From NCBI GenBank assembly GCA_900770225.1, contig CAAGJU010000224.1, forward strand, positions 1 to 19,140: 19,140 nucleotides of DNA. Reading direction: 5' to 3'. A program made the position numbers and the translations under genes. The DNA is from Lachnospiraceae bacterium. Its GTDB lineage: Bacteria; Bacillota; Clostridia; Lachnospirales; Lachnospiraceae. This document shows positions 7,053-15,500 of this stretch, piece after piece. A model generated the notes under the pieces. The model was not told where the DNA came from. It saw only the letters and a list, made by a program, of their open reading frames with translations, and ran no database searches. Position 1 is the stretch's first letter, and each line of letters opens with the position of its first letter.

Positions 7053-7102
7053 TGCTCAGGATACAGGCATACATACTGCAAAACCAATAGGAGGAAACAG
7101 CC

Positions 7103-8611
7103 GTGAAACAGTATCTGATTGCTCTGGACCTTGGGACCTCCGGGACTAAGGCTTCCCTCTTCGACCCCGACGGGAGTCTCATCAGCAGCTGCACGCAGAA
7201 TTACGATGTACATTACGGCCCTGACGGCGTCGCCGAACAGGACCCGGAGGACTGGTGGAAAGCCGTATGCCGCGCCATCCGCGAGATAACCGCCGGCCAT
7301 GCAGCAGAGGTGGAAGCAATTTCTTTTTCCGGGCAGATGATGGGATGTCTCCCCGTCGACGCACACGGTCAGCCGCTTCGCCCGTCGATCATCTGGGCAG
7401 ACACCCGCTCGCGTCAGCAGGAAAAAGAACTCATTTTTCACATCGGCAGGGATCGGGGTTACGAGATCCTCGGCCACCGGATCAGCTGCAATTACTCCCT
7501 GGAAAAAATCATGTGGCTGAAAGCGAACGAGCCTGATGTGTACCGCCACACAGCCTTCTTTCTGCAGGCCAAGGACTACATGATCTTCCGGATGACCGGA
7601 CAGTTCGTCACAGACTATTCCGATGGTTCGGGTACCAACGGTATGGATCTGCGCGCCGGTACGTGGTCGCCGGTTATTTTTGACGCGGCAGACGTCGATA
7701 TCCGCAAAATGCCGCCGCTCCACGCCTCCACAGATGTGGTCGGCACGCTGACGCACGAAGCAGCTGCAGCGCTCGGGCTCCCGGAGAGCGTAAAGGTCAT
7801 CATCGGCGGCGGCGACGGACCATGCGCCACGCTCGGCGCCGGCTGCATTCATGACGGCCAGTATTACCTCACCTTCGGTACATCGGCATGGATCGCCGGC
7901 ACGGCGGATGAGCCGAGGCAGGACAAAAACCGGGTACTCATGACATTCAGCCATGTCATTCCCGGTAAGTTTTCGCCGACAGGCACGATGCAGGCGGCCG
8001 GCAGCTCCTATTCCTATTTCAAAAACACCTTCTGCGGCAGCGAATCGGAACGCGCCGCAAAAGAAGGATGCAGCGTCTATGATCTGCTGGATGAGATGGC
8101 GGAAAGCGTTCCGACGGGTTCCGACGGGCTTCTCTATCTGCCCTACCTGATGGGCGAACGCTCGCCGCGCTGGAATCCCGACGCGTCCGGCGCTTTTCTC
8201 GGCATGCGGATGTCACACACGAAAGCGCATTACATCCGCGCCACACTGGAGGGCATCGCGCTGAACCTGAACGTGATCCTGGAGGCACAGCGGGAGCATG
8301 CGGATATTCACGAGCTGATCCTGACGGGCGGCGGCGCAAAAGGAGACGCGGTCGCACACATTCTCGCCGATGTGACCGGGTGCCGGATCATACGGCCCGA
8401 CCACGTGGAAGAGGCCACCTCCATGGCAGCAGCTGTCATCGCTGGCGTCGGTGCCGGGATCTACGACGATTTTGACGCAATCGGCCGCTATATCCATTAC
8501 GGCCGTCCCATCGATCCCGACCCGGAAAATCACGCCGTCTACGAAAAAGAAATGCAGGTCTTCAACGACGCCTATGAAGCGCTGAAGCCGCTGTATCCCG
8601 AACTTGGCTGA
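7103..8611 (+). CDS. xylB: Xylulokinase-like FGGY carbohydrate kinase
   Basis: ATP-dependent sugar kinase of 502 residues; predicted reaction D-xylulose to D-xylulose 5-phosphate, feeding the pentose phosphate pathway. The N-terminal ATPase fold starts with YLIALDLGTSGTKASLFD (Asp9). SFSGQMMGCLPVD and PSIIWADTRSRQQ match the substrate-side motifs of xylulokinases. GGGDG at 235-239 supplies the likely catalytic Asp238. The C-terminal FGGY domain has MGERSPRWNPDASGAFLGM and LILTGGGAKGDAVAHILAD. The length is normal. The start is GTG at 7103 after AGGAGG. FGGY substrate prediction from sequence is imperfect, so another ketopentose or polyol is possible. It carries the same upstream 20-bp block as cdd and udp, which suggests shared control with nucleoside catabolism. 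Confidence 0.88.
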   Translation: MKQYLIALDLGTSGTKASLFDPDGSLISSCTQNYDVHYGPDGVAEQDPEDWWKAVCRAIREITAGHAAEVEAISFSGQMMGCLPVDAHGQPLRPSIIWADTRSRQQEKELIFHIGRDRGYEILGHRISCNYSLEKIMWLKANEPDVYRHTAFFLQAKDYMIFRMTGQFVTDYSDGSGTNGMDLRAGTWSPVIFDAADVDIRKMPPLHASTDVVGTLTHEAAAALGLPESVKVIIGGGDGPCATLGAGCIHDGQYYLTFGTSAWIAGTADEPRQDKNRVLMTFSHVIPGKFSPTGTMQAAGSSYSYFKNTFCGSESERAAKEGCSVYDLLDEMAESVPTGSDGLLYLPYLMGERSPRWNPDASGAFLGMRMSHTKAHYIRATLEGIALNLNVILEAQREHADIHELILTGGGAKGDAVAHILADVTGCRIIRPDHVEEATSMAAAVIAGVGAGIYDDFDAIGRYIHYGRPIDPDPENHAVYEKEMQVFNDAYEALKPLYPELG

Positions 8612-8640
8612 TTTTTCTGCCCGCCTTTGCATTACCGTTT

Positions 8641-8761
8641 CTGTTCACTCTTTGTCAGCCACTGTCACACATGGAGACTTCCAGCCTCGACACGCTCTCG
8701 CTTGTCCTCGGCTTGGGAGTCTCCATGTGTTCCGTGGCTCTGGTAGCGTCTGAACTGTAAC
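8641..8761 (+). repeat. Structured palindromic repeat, copy C (core deleted)
   Basis: The outer arms are as in copy B, including the 13-bp perfect inverted repeat ACACATGGAGACT / AGTCTCCATGTGT. The inner core of copy B is absent: after TCCTCGG the sequence goes straight to CTTGGGAGTCTCC. The missing ~75 bp lie between CTCGG direct repeats in copy B, so this is a clean deletion. The copy is flanked by the 12-bp direct repeat GCATTACCGTTT (8629-8640 and 8762-8773). It sits between convergent xylB and fsa, where its stem could also stop transcription from both sides. Confidence 0.85.
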
Positions 8762-8796
8762 GCATTACCGTTTGTGGCACCGCCTTCGCGCCTCAG

Positions 8797-9474
8797 TTAA
8801 AGGTCATAGATCCGGCTGCTGCCGTAATTTTTCTTCCAGTCAGCATCAAACTTCTGCAGCGCATCGCTGACATCCGGTGTGTTGACCATGGCGCTCAGAT
8901 ATTCCGGTGCCGCGGTCACTGCATGCGCACCGGCCAGAAGAGCGTCGAGAACCTGCCATGTGTTGTGGAAGCTCGCCGCCAGTATTTTTGACGGGAGATG
9001 CCAGCGGTCGATCAGATAGACCATGTCCGCGATCTGCTGATGCGCGTCATACCCCGCATTGCTCATCCGGTTATAGTACGGAGCCAGATAGTCCGCACCG
9101 ACGGAGAGTGCCAGCATGCCCTGCTGCGCCGTGTAGATCGCCGTCGCCGTCACCAGACAGCCGGCAGCCTTGAGCTTTTTCATGGTCTTGATGCCTTCTT
9201 CGTTCGTCGGCACCTTCAGATACGTGTGCTCCCGGCCGAAATGCTCTGTGATGACTTCCGCCTCACGGAGCATTTCCTCGCAGGTCGGCGCTGTCAGCTG
9301 GATGTGCAGCTCCTTTTCCGGCCCGATGATCGTGCGGATCTGATCCAGAATACCGTAAAAATCCGGTTTTTCCTTTGAAAGGATCGTCGGATTGCAGGTC
9401 ACGCCCGTCAGATCATAGACCTCATTATATTTTCTGATCGCTTCAACATTGGCGGTGTCAATAAGAATTTCCAT
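8797..9474 (-). CDS. fsa: Fructose-6-phosphate aldolase / small transaldolase (FSA/TalC family)
   Basis: A 225-residue single-domain TIM-barrel enzyme that forms a Schiff base through Lys87 (HTYLKVPTNEEGI). Asp6 (MEILIDTAN) and Asn28 (GVTCNPTIL) are at the expected places. ILAASFHNTWQVLDALLAGAHAVT and the tail FDADWKKNYG match the family end to end. HIQL has a Gln at the position where E. coli FSA has one, and a Phe is kept in AASF; both favour aldolase over transaldolase activity, but specificity is not certain. The start is ATG at 9474 (GGGAGG, about 7 nt); an upstream in-frame extension to 9504 lacks support. It is last in the minus-strand series udp, cdd, fsa, with its own promoter candidate. 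Likely role: interconversion of sugar phosphates from pentose or nucleoside breakdown. Confidence 0.9.
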   Translation of the reverse strand: MEILIDTANVEAIRKYNEVYDLTGVTCNPTILSKEKPDFYGILDQIRTIIGPEKELHIQLTAPTCEEMLREAEVITEHFGREHTYLKVPTNEEGIKTMKKLKAAGCLVTATAIYTAQQGMLALSVGADYLAPYYNRMSNAGYDAHQQIADMVYLIDRWHLPSKILAASFHNTWQVLDALLAGAHAVTAAPEYLSAMVNTPDVSDALQKFDADWKKNYGSSRIYDL

Positions 9475-9545
9475 GTGTAAACCTCCCATTCTGTCTGATG
9501 TCATTACCAGTGGATGTCAGTACTGCAGATCTTCCGTATAAAAAC

Positions 9546-9574
9546 ATTGTAAGCGATGTCCGGAGTTGCCGCAA
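9546..9574 (-). promoter_or_regulatory. Promoter candidate for fsa
   Basis: On the minus strand TTGCGG (9569-9574), 17-nt spacer, TACAAT (9546-9551), about 72 bp before the fsa start. The -10 is strong and the -35 weak. It shows no copy of the 20-bp block found before udp, cdd and xylB. Confidence 0.45.
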
Positions 9575-9586
9575 GGCTGTCTGTGG

Positions 9587-9618
9587 CCATGTGGAACTGG
9601 CAGGGTCTGAACTGTAAC
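9587..9618 (-). repeat. Half copy F of the structured palindromic repeat
   Basis: On the minus strand GTTACAGTTCAGAC, CTGCCAG and CACATGG follow directly after the cdd stop codon. They match one outer arm of copies B and C, with about 8 bases missing between CCAG and CACATGG. There is no second arm and no core. This is probably a remnant of an excision or recombination event. Confidence 0.5.
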
Positions 9619-9621
9619 CTG

Positions 9622-10077
9622 TCAGGCAAGATTGCCCGGTCCGAATCCGTCAGGCAGATACTCAGCCAGCGTATGTATCTGATATGCTCCGCTCTCAACA
9701 GCCGTAATGATCTGAAACTCCTCCGGCCGGCACCACTCCATCATCACCTGACGGCAGACGCCGCACGGGGGACAGAAAGAATCAGCGTGTCTGTCTTTCC
9801 CGCCGACGATCGCGATCGCGTCAAAAGCCGTCGCGCCCTCACTGATGGCTTTGAAAAATGCGGTCCGCTCGGCACACACGGAGGGCGAATACGCCGCATT
9901 TTCAATATTGCAACCGGTAAAAATCCGTCCGTCCCTCGCCAGCAGTGCTGCGCCCACGGCAAAGTGCGAGTACGGGATATAGGAGCGCTGCAGCATGGCC
10001 ATGGCCCGGTCGATCAGTTCCCGGATCTGTTTCTCTGTCAGTTCTTTTTTCATGCTTACGTTTACATTGTTCTCCAT
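9622..10077 (-). CDS. cdd: Cytidine deaminase
   Basis: About 151 residues; hydrolyses cytidine and deoxycytidine to uridine and deoxyuridine plus ammonia. The zinc site is visible: CAE in SPSVCAERTAFFKAI (Cys ligand and catalytic Glu) and PCGVCRQ (two Cys ligands). YSHFAVGAALLARDGRIFTGCNIENAAY is the usual substrate-binding N-terminal segment. This is a small tetrameric-type CDA. ATG at 10077 has AAGG 6 nt upstream; GTG at 10083 and ATG at 10053 are other options. It lies just downstream of udp on the same strand, whose enzyme uses the product uridine, with an intervening hairpin element and its own copy of the 20-bp block. Confidence 0.94.
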   Translation of the reverse strand: MENNVNVSMKKELTEKQIRELIDRAMAMLQRSYIPYSHFAVGAALLARDGRIFTGCNIENAAYSPSVCAERTAFFKAISEGATAFDAIAIVGGKDRHADSFCPPCGVCRQVMMEWCRPEEFQIITAVESGAYQIHTLAEYLPDGFGPGNLA

Positions 10078-10116
10078 ATCCACCCTTCTGTCAGCCTGCT
10101 TTCTCTGCTGCTGTAT

Positions 10117-10148
10117 ATTTTATGATGGAGGTGTCATAAGTATGATAA
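10117..10148 (-). promoter_or_regulatory. Shared 20-bp block plus -10-like box upstream of cdd
   Basis: Minus strand: the identical 20-mer TTATCATACTTATGACACCT (10129-10148), two variable bases, then ATCATAAAAT (10117-10126). TAAAAT would be a -10, about 40 bp before the cdd start. Copy 2 of 3; only CC in place of GG and one A for C differ from the xylB copy. Confidence 0.6.
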
Positions 10149-10220
10149 CAGTGTCAATAAGTCATTCACCCACTTTTGCACAAGTGCAACGTTGGTGATG
10201 ACTTTTGACACTGTTATCAT
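10142..10220 (-). repeat. Hairpin-operator element, copy 2
   Basis: A perfect 16-bp terminal inverted repeat, ATGATAACAGTGTCAA (10142-10157) / TTGACACTGTTATCAT (10205-10220), encloses a second stem (AAGTCAT-CACC / GGTGATGACTT, with small bulges) and a tip TTGCAC-aa-GTGCAA. It starts about 1 nt after the udp stop codon and its far end merges into the 20-bp block before cdd. Relative to the upstream gene the orientation is the same as copy 1. It could end or process the udp transcript while leaving cdd on its own promoter. Confidence 0.7.
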
Positions 10221-10221
10221 T

Positions 10222-10989
10222 TTATGCCCTGCTCAGCATACGGATCGCCTCCACCGCGATCCGGATCTCCTGATCCGTATCATGGACGACCGGATTCTCC
10301 AGATGCGCTTTTTCACGCTCCTGATTTGCCATCACGAGAAACAGGGCGCCGACTCTCACATGCAGGAACTGACCCACGGTAAAAAGCGCAGCTGTTTCCA
10401 TCTCGCTGGCGAGGCAGCCCATGCGTTTCCACGCTTCCCACTTGTTCTGCAGCTCATAGCTAACCGGCATAATCTCCGGGCAGTGCTGTCCATAGAAAGA
10501 ATCCTTGCTCTGGACCACGCCGGTATGGCTGACCGCCCCGAGTTTCTTCGCCGCCGCGCGAAGTGCATCGAGAACATCGATATCCGCCACCGCCGGGTAT
10601 TCAATCGGCGCATACTCCCGGCTGGTTCCTTCCATGCGAACGGCACCGGATGCAATCACGATATCTCCGCTCTTTACATCCATCTGCATGCCGCCGCAGG
10701 TACCGACGCGAATGAACGTATCCGCTCCGCACCGCGTCAGCTCCTCCATGGCGATCGCCGCCGACGGGCCGCCGATACCTGTAGATGTCACGCTGACCTT
10801 CACGCCATCCAGCGTACCAGTGTACGTCGTAAATTCCCGGTTGTCCGCGATTTTCACAGGATCATCGAAGTACGCGGCTATTTTTTCACACCGTTTCGGA
10901 TCGCCCGGCAGGATCACATACCGTCCGACCTCGCCCTCAGCCACCTGAATATGATACTGTCTCGACGGATCCTCCGAATAGTTTTTCAT
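10222..10989 (-). CDS. udp: Uridine phosphorylase (nucleoside phosphorylase family)
   Basis: A 255-residue NP-I family enzyme; phosphorolysis of uridine (or deoxyuridine) to uracil and (deoxy)ribose-1-phosphate. Visible motifs are phosphate-binding YVILPGDPKRCEKIA, TGIGGPSAAIAMEEL, RVGTCGGMQ and CLASEMETAALFTVG, where Glu-Met-Glu contacts the ribose. Length is normal. ATG at 10989 has GGGAGG about 9 nt upstream. It is first of the minus-strand catabolic series udp, cdd, fsa. A perfect TATAAT at 11029-11034 lies 40 bp upstream, and a copy of the 20-bp block about 150 bp upstream. Purine specificity is unlikely given the motif pattern but not excluded. Confidence 0.92.
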   Translation of the reverse strand: MKNYSEDPSRQYHIQVAEGEVGRYVILPGDPKRCEKIAAYFDDPVKIADNREFTTYTGTLDGVKVSVTSTGIGGPSAAIAMEELTRCGADTFIRVGTCGGMQMDVKSGDIVIASGAVRMEGTSREYAPIEYPAVADIDVLDALRAAAKKLGAVSHTGVVQSKDSFYGQHCPEIMPVSYELQNKWEAWKRMGCLASEMETAALFTVGQFLHVRVGALFLVMANQEREKAHLENPVVHDTDQEIRIAVEAIRMLSRA

Positions 10990-11028
10990 GATGCCACCTC
11001 CCGTTCGTCACGCCCATAATCTGCCTTC

Positions 11029-11034
11029 ATTATA
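11029..11034 (-). promoter_or_regulatory. -10 box for udp
   Basis: A perfect TATAAT on the minus strand, 40 bp before the udp ATG. No recognisable -35 lies 16-18 nt upstream (TCGCGT at 17), so activation by a bound regulator is plausible. The 20-bp block is about 110 bp further upstream. Confidence 0.45.
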
Positions 11035-11125
11035 AACGAAATCTCATGGAAACGCGAATCTGTCGAGGTCGGGAACGATAAAAATAAAGGCTTTTTTGCT
11101 CAGTAGACGTTGTTTACATCCATCC

Positions 11126-11157
11126 ATATTTTGATACAGGTGTCATAAGTATGATAA
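11126..11157 (-). promoter_or_regulatory. Shared 20-bp block upstream of udp, without hairpin
   Basis: Minus strand: TTATCATACTTATGACACCT (11138-11157), two variable bases, ATCAAAATAT (11126-11135). This is the third identical copy of the 20-mer and again points towards its downstream gene (udp). No hairpin adjoins it, which shows the block is conserved without the hairpin. It also lies about 210 bp upstream of divergent sbcD. Confidence 0.6.
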
Positions 11158-11211
11158 GATGTAAATAAACCTTTGTCGTTGATAACCGTCAGGCCATGGC
11201 CGGACGAGCAT

Positions 11212-11326
11212 GCTTCAGATACGCAAACCTTCGCAGACGCCGGTGCTTAGTGAGTCCGACCGAAGGGAGAGAGGAACTTAGCACCGTTGCGTCGAGAAAG
11301 AGCGCAGGCGTTTTGCGTATCGAAGC
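11212..11326 (-). repeat. Structured palindromic repeat, copy E (different outer stem)
   Basis: The outer arms GCTTC-ag-ATACGCAAA / TTTGCGTAT-c-GAAGC differ from copies A-C. Read on the minus strand the core is the same design: GACGC-aa-CGGTGCT pairs with AGCACCGGCGTC, with CCTTCGG at the tip. Relative to copies B and D a G-C pair has become C-G (GGTGGT/ACCACC to GGTGCT/AGCACC). It lies in the leader of sbcD between divergent udp and sbcD. Confidence 0.75.
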
Positions 11327-11367
11327 TGCGAGGCCCATCCTGCGATCACAGATAAACGAGGCAATCT

Positions 11368-12519
11368 ATGAAAATATTCCACCTGTCCGACCTTCACATC
11401 GGCCTGAAACTCTTCAACCGCGATCTCAGCGAAGATCAGGAAGCCATCTTCCGCCAGATCGCCGACCTCGCCGGCCGCGAAAAACCGGATGTCATCCTTG
11501 TCGCCGGTGACATCTATGACAAGGCTGTGCCCTCCGCCGAAGCCGTCAGCCTGTTCGACCGTTTTATCTCCCTGCTCACGGACGCGGCGCCGGAGGCCGA
11601 AATCATGATGATCAGCGGCAACCACGACAGCGCCGCCCGTATCAACATCTTCCGCAGTGTCCTCAGCCGGCAGCACATCCATATGATCGGCCTGCCGCCG
11701 CAGCGCCCCGAAGATCATATCGAGCAGATCACGCTGCAGGATGCCTTCGGTCCCGTTCATTTTTATCTGCTGCCCTTCGTCCGTCCCTCCATGGTGCGTC
11801 CGGTCGTCGCCTCCGAAGACGAGACGCAGAGCCTCAGCTACGACGAAGCCCTGCACCGTCTCATCGCCAGAGAAAAAATAAACACGGCGGACCGCAATGT
11901 CCTCGTCAGCCATCAGTTCTATCTGCCCGTCGGTGAGAATCCGGACGAGATCGAGCGTATGGATTCCGAAATTGTGACCGTCGGCAACATCGACGCCATA
12001 CGGGCGGACGTCCTCGCGCCGTTCGACTACGCCGCTCTCGGGCACATCCACAAGCCCATGCGCGTCGGCAGTGATTTTTACCGCTACTGCGGGACGCCGC
12101 TCGCCTGCTCCGTCAGTGAGAGCGGCCAGCAGAAAGGCATCATCCTCATCGAGATGAAGGAAAAAGGACAGATCACAACGCAGGTTCTCCCCCTTCATCC
12201 GCTGCACAGTGTCCGTGTCATCCGGGGGAACCTGGAGGACGTTCTGCTGCAGGGCTGTGAGGACTTCGTATCCGTCGTGCTCACGGATAAAGAAGACCTC
12301 GACGTCATCGACATGCAGGACCGGCTCCGCTCCGCTTTTCCCAGGCTGCTCGAAATCCGCTGGGAAACCGTCCGCAGCGCTGACTACCGCGCATCGCTCT
12401 CACCCGCGGAACGCATGAAGCCCTACGACCTCTGCACGGCCTTTCTTCCGGATCTTGACACAGAGGAACAGAAGCTGCTCCGGCAGATCATCAACGACGT
12501 ACAGGAGGCACAGACATGA
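11368..12519 (+). CDS. sbcD: Nuclease SbcCD subunit D (Mre11-like)
   Basis: A 383-residue metallophosphoesterase; with SbcC it cuts DNA ends and hairpins formed by palindromes. Metal-binding motifs are in order: SDLHIG (Asp8, His10), VAGDIYDKAVP (Asp48), ISGNHDSAAR (Asn85, His86), LVSHQFY and ALGHIHKP. The C-terminal part is the usual SbcD capping domain. ATG at 11368 has a weak CGAGG site. The gene overlaps sbcC by 4 nt (ATGA), so the two are translationally coupled. Copy E of the palindromic repeat lies 42 bp upstream, probably in the 5' leader. Confidence 0.96.
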   Translation: MKIFHLSDLHIGLKLFNRDLSEDQEAIFRQIADLAGREKPDVILVAGDIYDKAVPSAEAVSLFDRFISLLTDAAPEAEIMMISGNHDSAARINIFRSVLSRQHIHMIGLPPQRPEDHIEQITLQDAFGPVHFYLLPFVRPSMVRPVVASEDETQSLSYDEALHRLIAREKINTADRNVLVSHQFYLPVGENPDEIERMDSEIVTVGNIDAIRADVLAPFDYAALGHIHKPMRVGSDFYRYCGTPLACSVSESGQQKGIILIEMKEKGQITTQVLPLHPLHSVRVIRGNLEDVLLQGCEDFVSVVLTDKEDLDVIDMQDRLRSAFPRLLEIRWETVRSADYRASLSPAERMKPYDLCTAFLPDLDTEEQKLLRQIINDVQEAQT

Positions 12520-15500
12520 GACCGGTCAGACTCACCATGCAGGCTTTCGGATCCTACGGACAGAAAACCGTCATAGACTTCACAAAGCCCGATCAGAACC
12601 TGTTTCTCATCACTGGCGACACCGGTGCGGGCAAATCAACGATATTCGACGCCATTGTTTTTGCACTCTACGGCGAAGCCAGCTCATCCCTGAACAAAAA
12701 AGACGGAACGGAGCTGCAGAGCCAGTACGCGTCCCTCGACACGGAACCTTTCGTAGAGCTCACCTTTTACGAGGAGAACGGAATGTACACCGTGCGCCGG
12801 GTGCCACGCCATCTCCGCACGGCAAAAAGAAACGGCGCAAGAGATCAGCTGGTCAGCGAAAGCGTCTCCCTGATTCTGCCGGATGGCACCGAATACCCGC
12901 CGAAGGAAGCCGACAGCCGCATTGTCAGCCTTGTCGGTCTCACCAAAAGCCAGTTCATGCAGGTGGCCATGATCGCACAGGGCGAATTCATGGAGCTTCT
13001 GCGCACCGACTCCAACAGAAAAAAGGAAATCTTCCGCAAGCTTTTTCACACTGGGATCTATCAGGATATCACCGACGAGCTCGCGCGGCGCTGTAAAGAG
13101 CGTCGGACATCAATCGCCCAGATACGCACGGCCTGCCAGCAGGAAGCCTCCCACATAGAGGTGCCGGAGGATTATGAGCGCAGAGATGAGATCCGTGCGC
13201 CTCTGCACCGCATCCTCACCGCCGACCGTCTCAGTGCAGCCGATATGGAGACACTGCTCGCCGAGCTTCAGCTCCTCTGCACCAGTCTGCAGGAACAGAC
13301 AGAAAAGACAGCCGGAGAGGTCCGGCTGCTCAGCGAAAAACGAGATGCGGCGCGTGACGCCGGCACAGCGGCTGAAGCGCTCGCCCGCTCCTTCGAACAG
13401 CTTTCTCAGGCGCAGCAGGATCTCGCCGCCTGCGAGGCCTCCCGCAGCCAGATCACGGACGCCGAGCAGAAGGTGCGCAGGATCACCGACGCCTGGGATA
13501 TTCAGTCCGTATACCAGCGCTATGAGGATATGGAAAAAACAGCGGCGAAAACGGCGGCAGACCTGTCCCGTGAAAAAGCATCCCTGCCCGCTCTCACCGG
13601 GAATGTGAAGCAGGCGGACGCAAACGAAGCAGCCGCAAAAGCCGCTGCCGATCAGGCGCTCGCTGATTTTTCCAGAGAGAAGGAGCGCGTGGACAAATCC
13701 CTGCGCATCCTGCAGCAGATACAGGACGCTGCCGAAAAAGTCTCCGCCGGGCGCTCCGCGTCCGAGGCTGCGGATAAAAAGGCAGCAAAAGCAGCACAGG
13801 CGCTCGCACAGTGGACCGCACAGACCGCTGCATGGAAACAGCAGGAGACTGCCCTGCAGGGCGCTGACCGTGCCCTTGCCCTCTGGGAGTCCGCCGACGC
13901 TGAAGAAAAATCCATCATTGAGGACATCCGCACAGCAGATCAGGAGGAACAGGCTGCCGGTCAGCAGGAAGCCGAAGCCCGCACAGCGGCTGCCGGCTAT
14001 GAAGCCGCCCGAAAAGCATACCTGCAGAAAAAAGAAGAATACGACAGGAAAAATGCTGCCTTCCTGGACGCGCAGGCCGGCTACCTCGCCCGCACGCTCC
14101 GGGACGGCGAACCCTGTCCTGTCTGCGGGTCCGTGTCGCACCCTCACCCGTGCACAGTTTCCGGCGAAAACGAAAATCTGACCAGAGAGATGATCGACGC
14201 CCTGGCCGCTGAAACGTCCGGACAGGAGCACCTCTGCGCCAAAAAAGCCGAAATCTCAGGCCGCGCCGCCGAGCTCCTCACCGAGAAACGCCGCCATCTG
14301 CAGTTCTCAACAGACAGGCTGAAAGAACGGCTCCGCGCCTTTGCAGATAATCCCCACCGTACCGGCACAGCCGTGAAGTATCAGATTCCCGACGACATGA
14401 CGATTGCCGATGCCAAAAAGATCATCAACGAAATGCACAGACAGCTGCATGCGGAAGGCATTCGTCTGAAAAAACGCGCAGAGGACCTTGCCGACATACA
14501 GAAAAATCTGCAGAACGCCGACACAAAACAGAACGCCCTGCAGAAAACACTCGACGGGGCAAAAGAGACGGCTGCCGCAGCAAAGAGCAGTCTGTCCGCG
14601 TCAGAAGCCGCGCTCGAAGGTCTGCAGAAGCAGGCGGAATTCCCGAGTCGTGAGGAAGCCGAAAAAGTTTTAGCCGCAGCATCTGATAAAGAAAAAGCTG
14701 CCCGTGATCAGTATACAAAGGCCACGGATGCAGCCCGCACGGCACATGCCGCGAAGGATCACGCCGAAACGCTCATCCGCCAGTTTACCGGGGCACTTCC
14801 GGCGCAGCAGGCGGAACGCGATGCACGGAAAACTGCCTATGAAGCCATCATGCGCGAAAAAGATATGGCTGAATCCGAATGGAAGGCTGTCACGGCCGAA
14901 AGCAGCAAAGCCGACATCTCGCGCCTGCAGGAAGTCATCAGCAGCTGGCAGAAGAAAAAAGCGGCGGCTGAAGGTGCCGCCGCCACAGCTGAAAAAGCCA
15001 TTAACGGAAGAGAAAAACCTGATCTTGAAAAGCTCAGTGCCGTCCGGATCGAGGCGCAGGAAAAACTCGACAATGCACAGAAGCGCCTGGAACGTCTGAA
15101 AGAGATCCGGCATGCGGACCGGACCGCCCTTGACGGCCTTTCGCCGCAGATGGAAGAGCGAAGCAGAATCACCGAAGAATATACGCGACTCTCCAGCCTG
15201 TATGAACGGCTGGCCGGCAAGCGCACCGGTGCCCGGATGGATATCGAGACTTTCGTACAGCGCTATTACCTGCAGCAGATCCTGTACGCGGCCAACCGCC
15301 GTTTTCAGGAAATGTCCGCGGGACAGTTCGAGCTTCGCATGACAGATGTCGATCAGGCTGGCGAGGGCAGGAACCGCGGACTTGACCTGATGGTGTATTC
15401 CGCCGTCACGGGAAAAGTCCGGGAGGTCCGCACGCTCTCCGGCGGCGAATCCTTCATGGCTGCGCTCTCGCTGGCGCTCGGCATGGCCGATCAGATCCAG

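Noticed and set aside
6962..7954. 330-residue open frame on the minus strand
   Set aside because: Antisense to xylB and starting inside it; it ends inside the hairpin element. No family features.
8641..8761. Integron attC site or CRISPR unit
   Set aside because: attC needs GTTRRRY/RYYYAAC core sites and an integrase context; CRISPR needs short repeats with regular unique spacers. Neither is present.
11075..11100. Terminator at the T run GGCTTTTTTGC
   Set aside because: No GC-rich stem precedes the T run on either strand, and it lies in the udp promoter region where termination makes little sense.
11278..12207. 309-residue open frame on the minus strand
   Set aside because: Antisense to sbcD, whose metal-binding motifs are all present; it also crosses repeat copy E.
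13110..14231. 373-residue open frame on the minus strand
   Set aside because: Shadow of the sbcC coiled-coil region; Gly/Cys/Phe-rich composition and no motif. The GC-rich coding strand leaves the antisense frame open.
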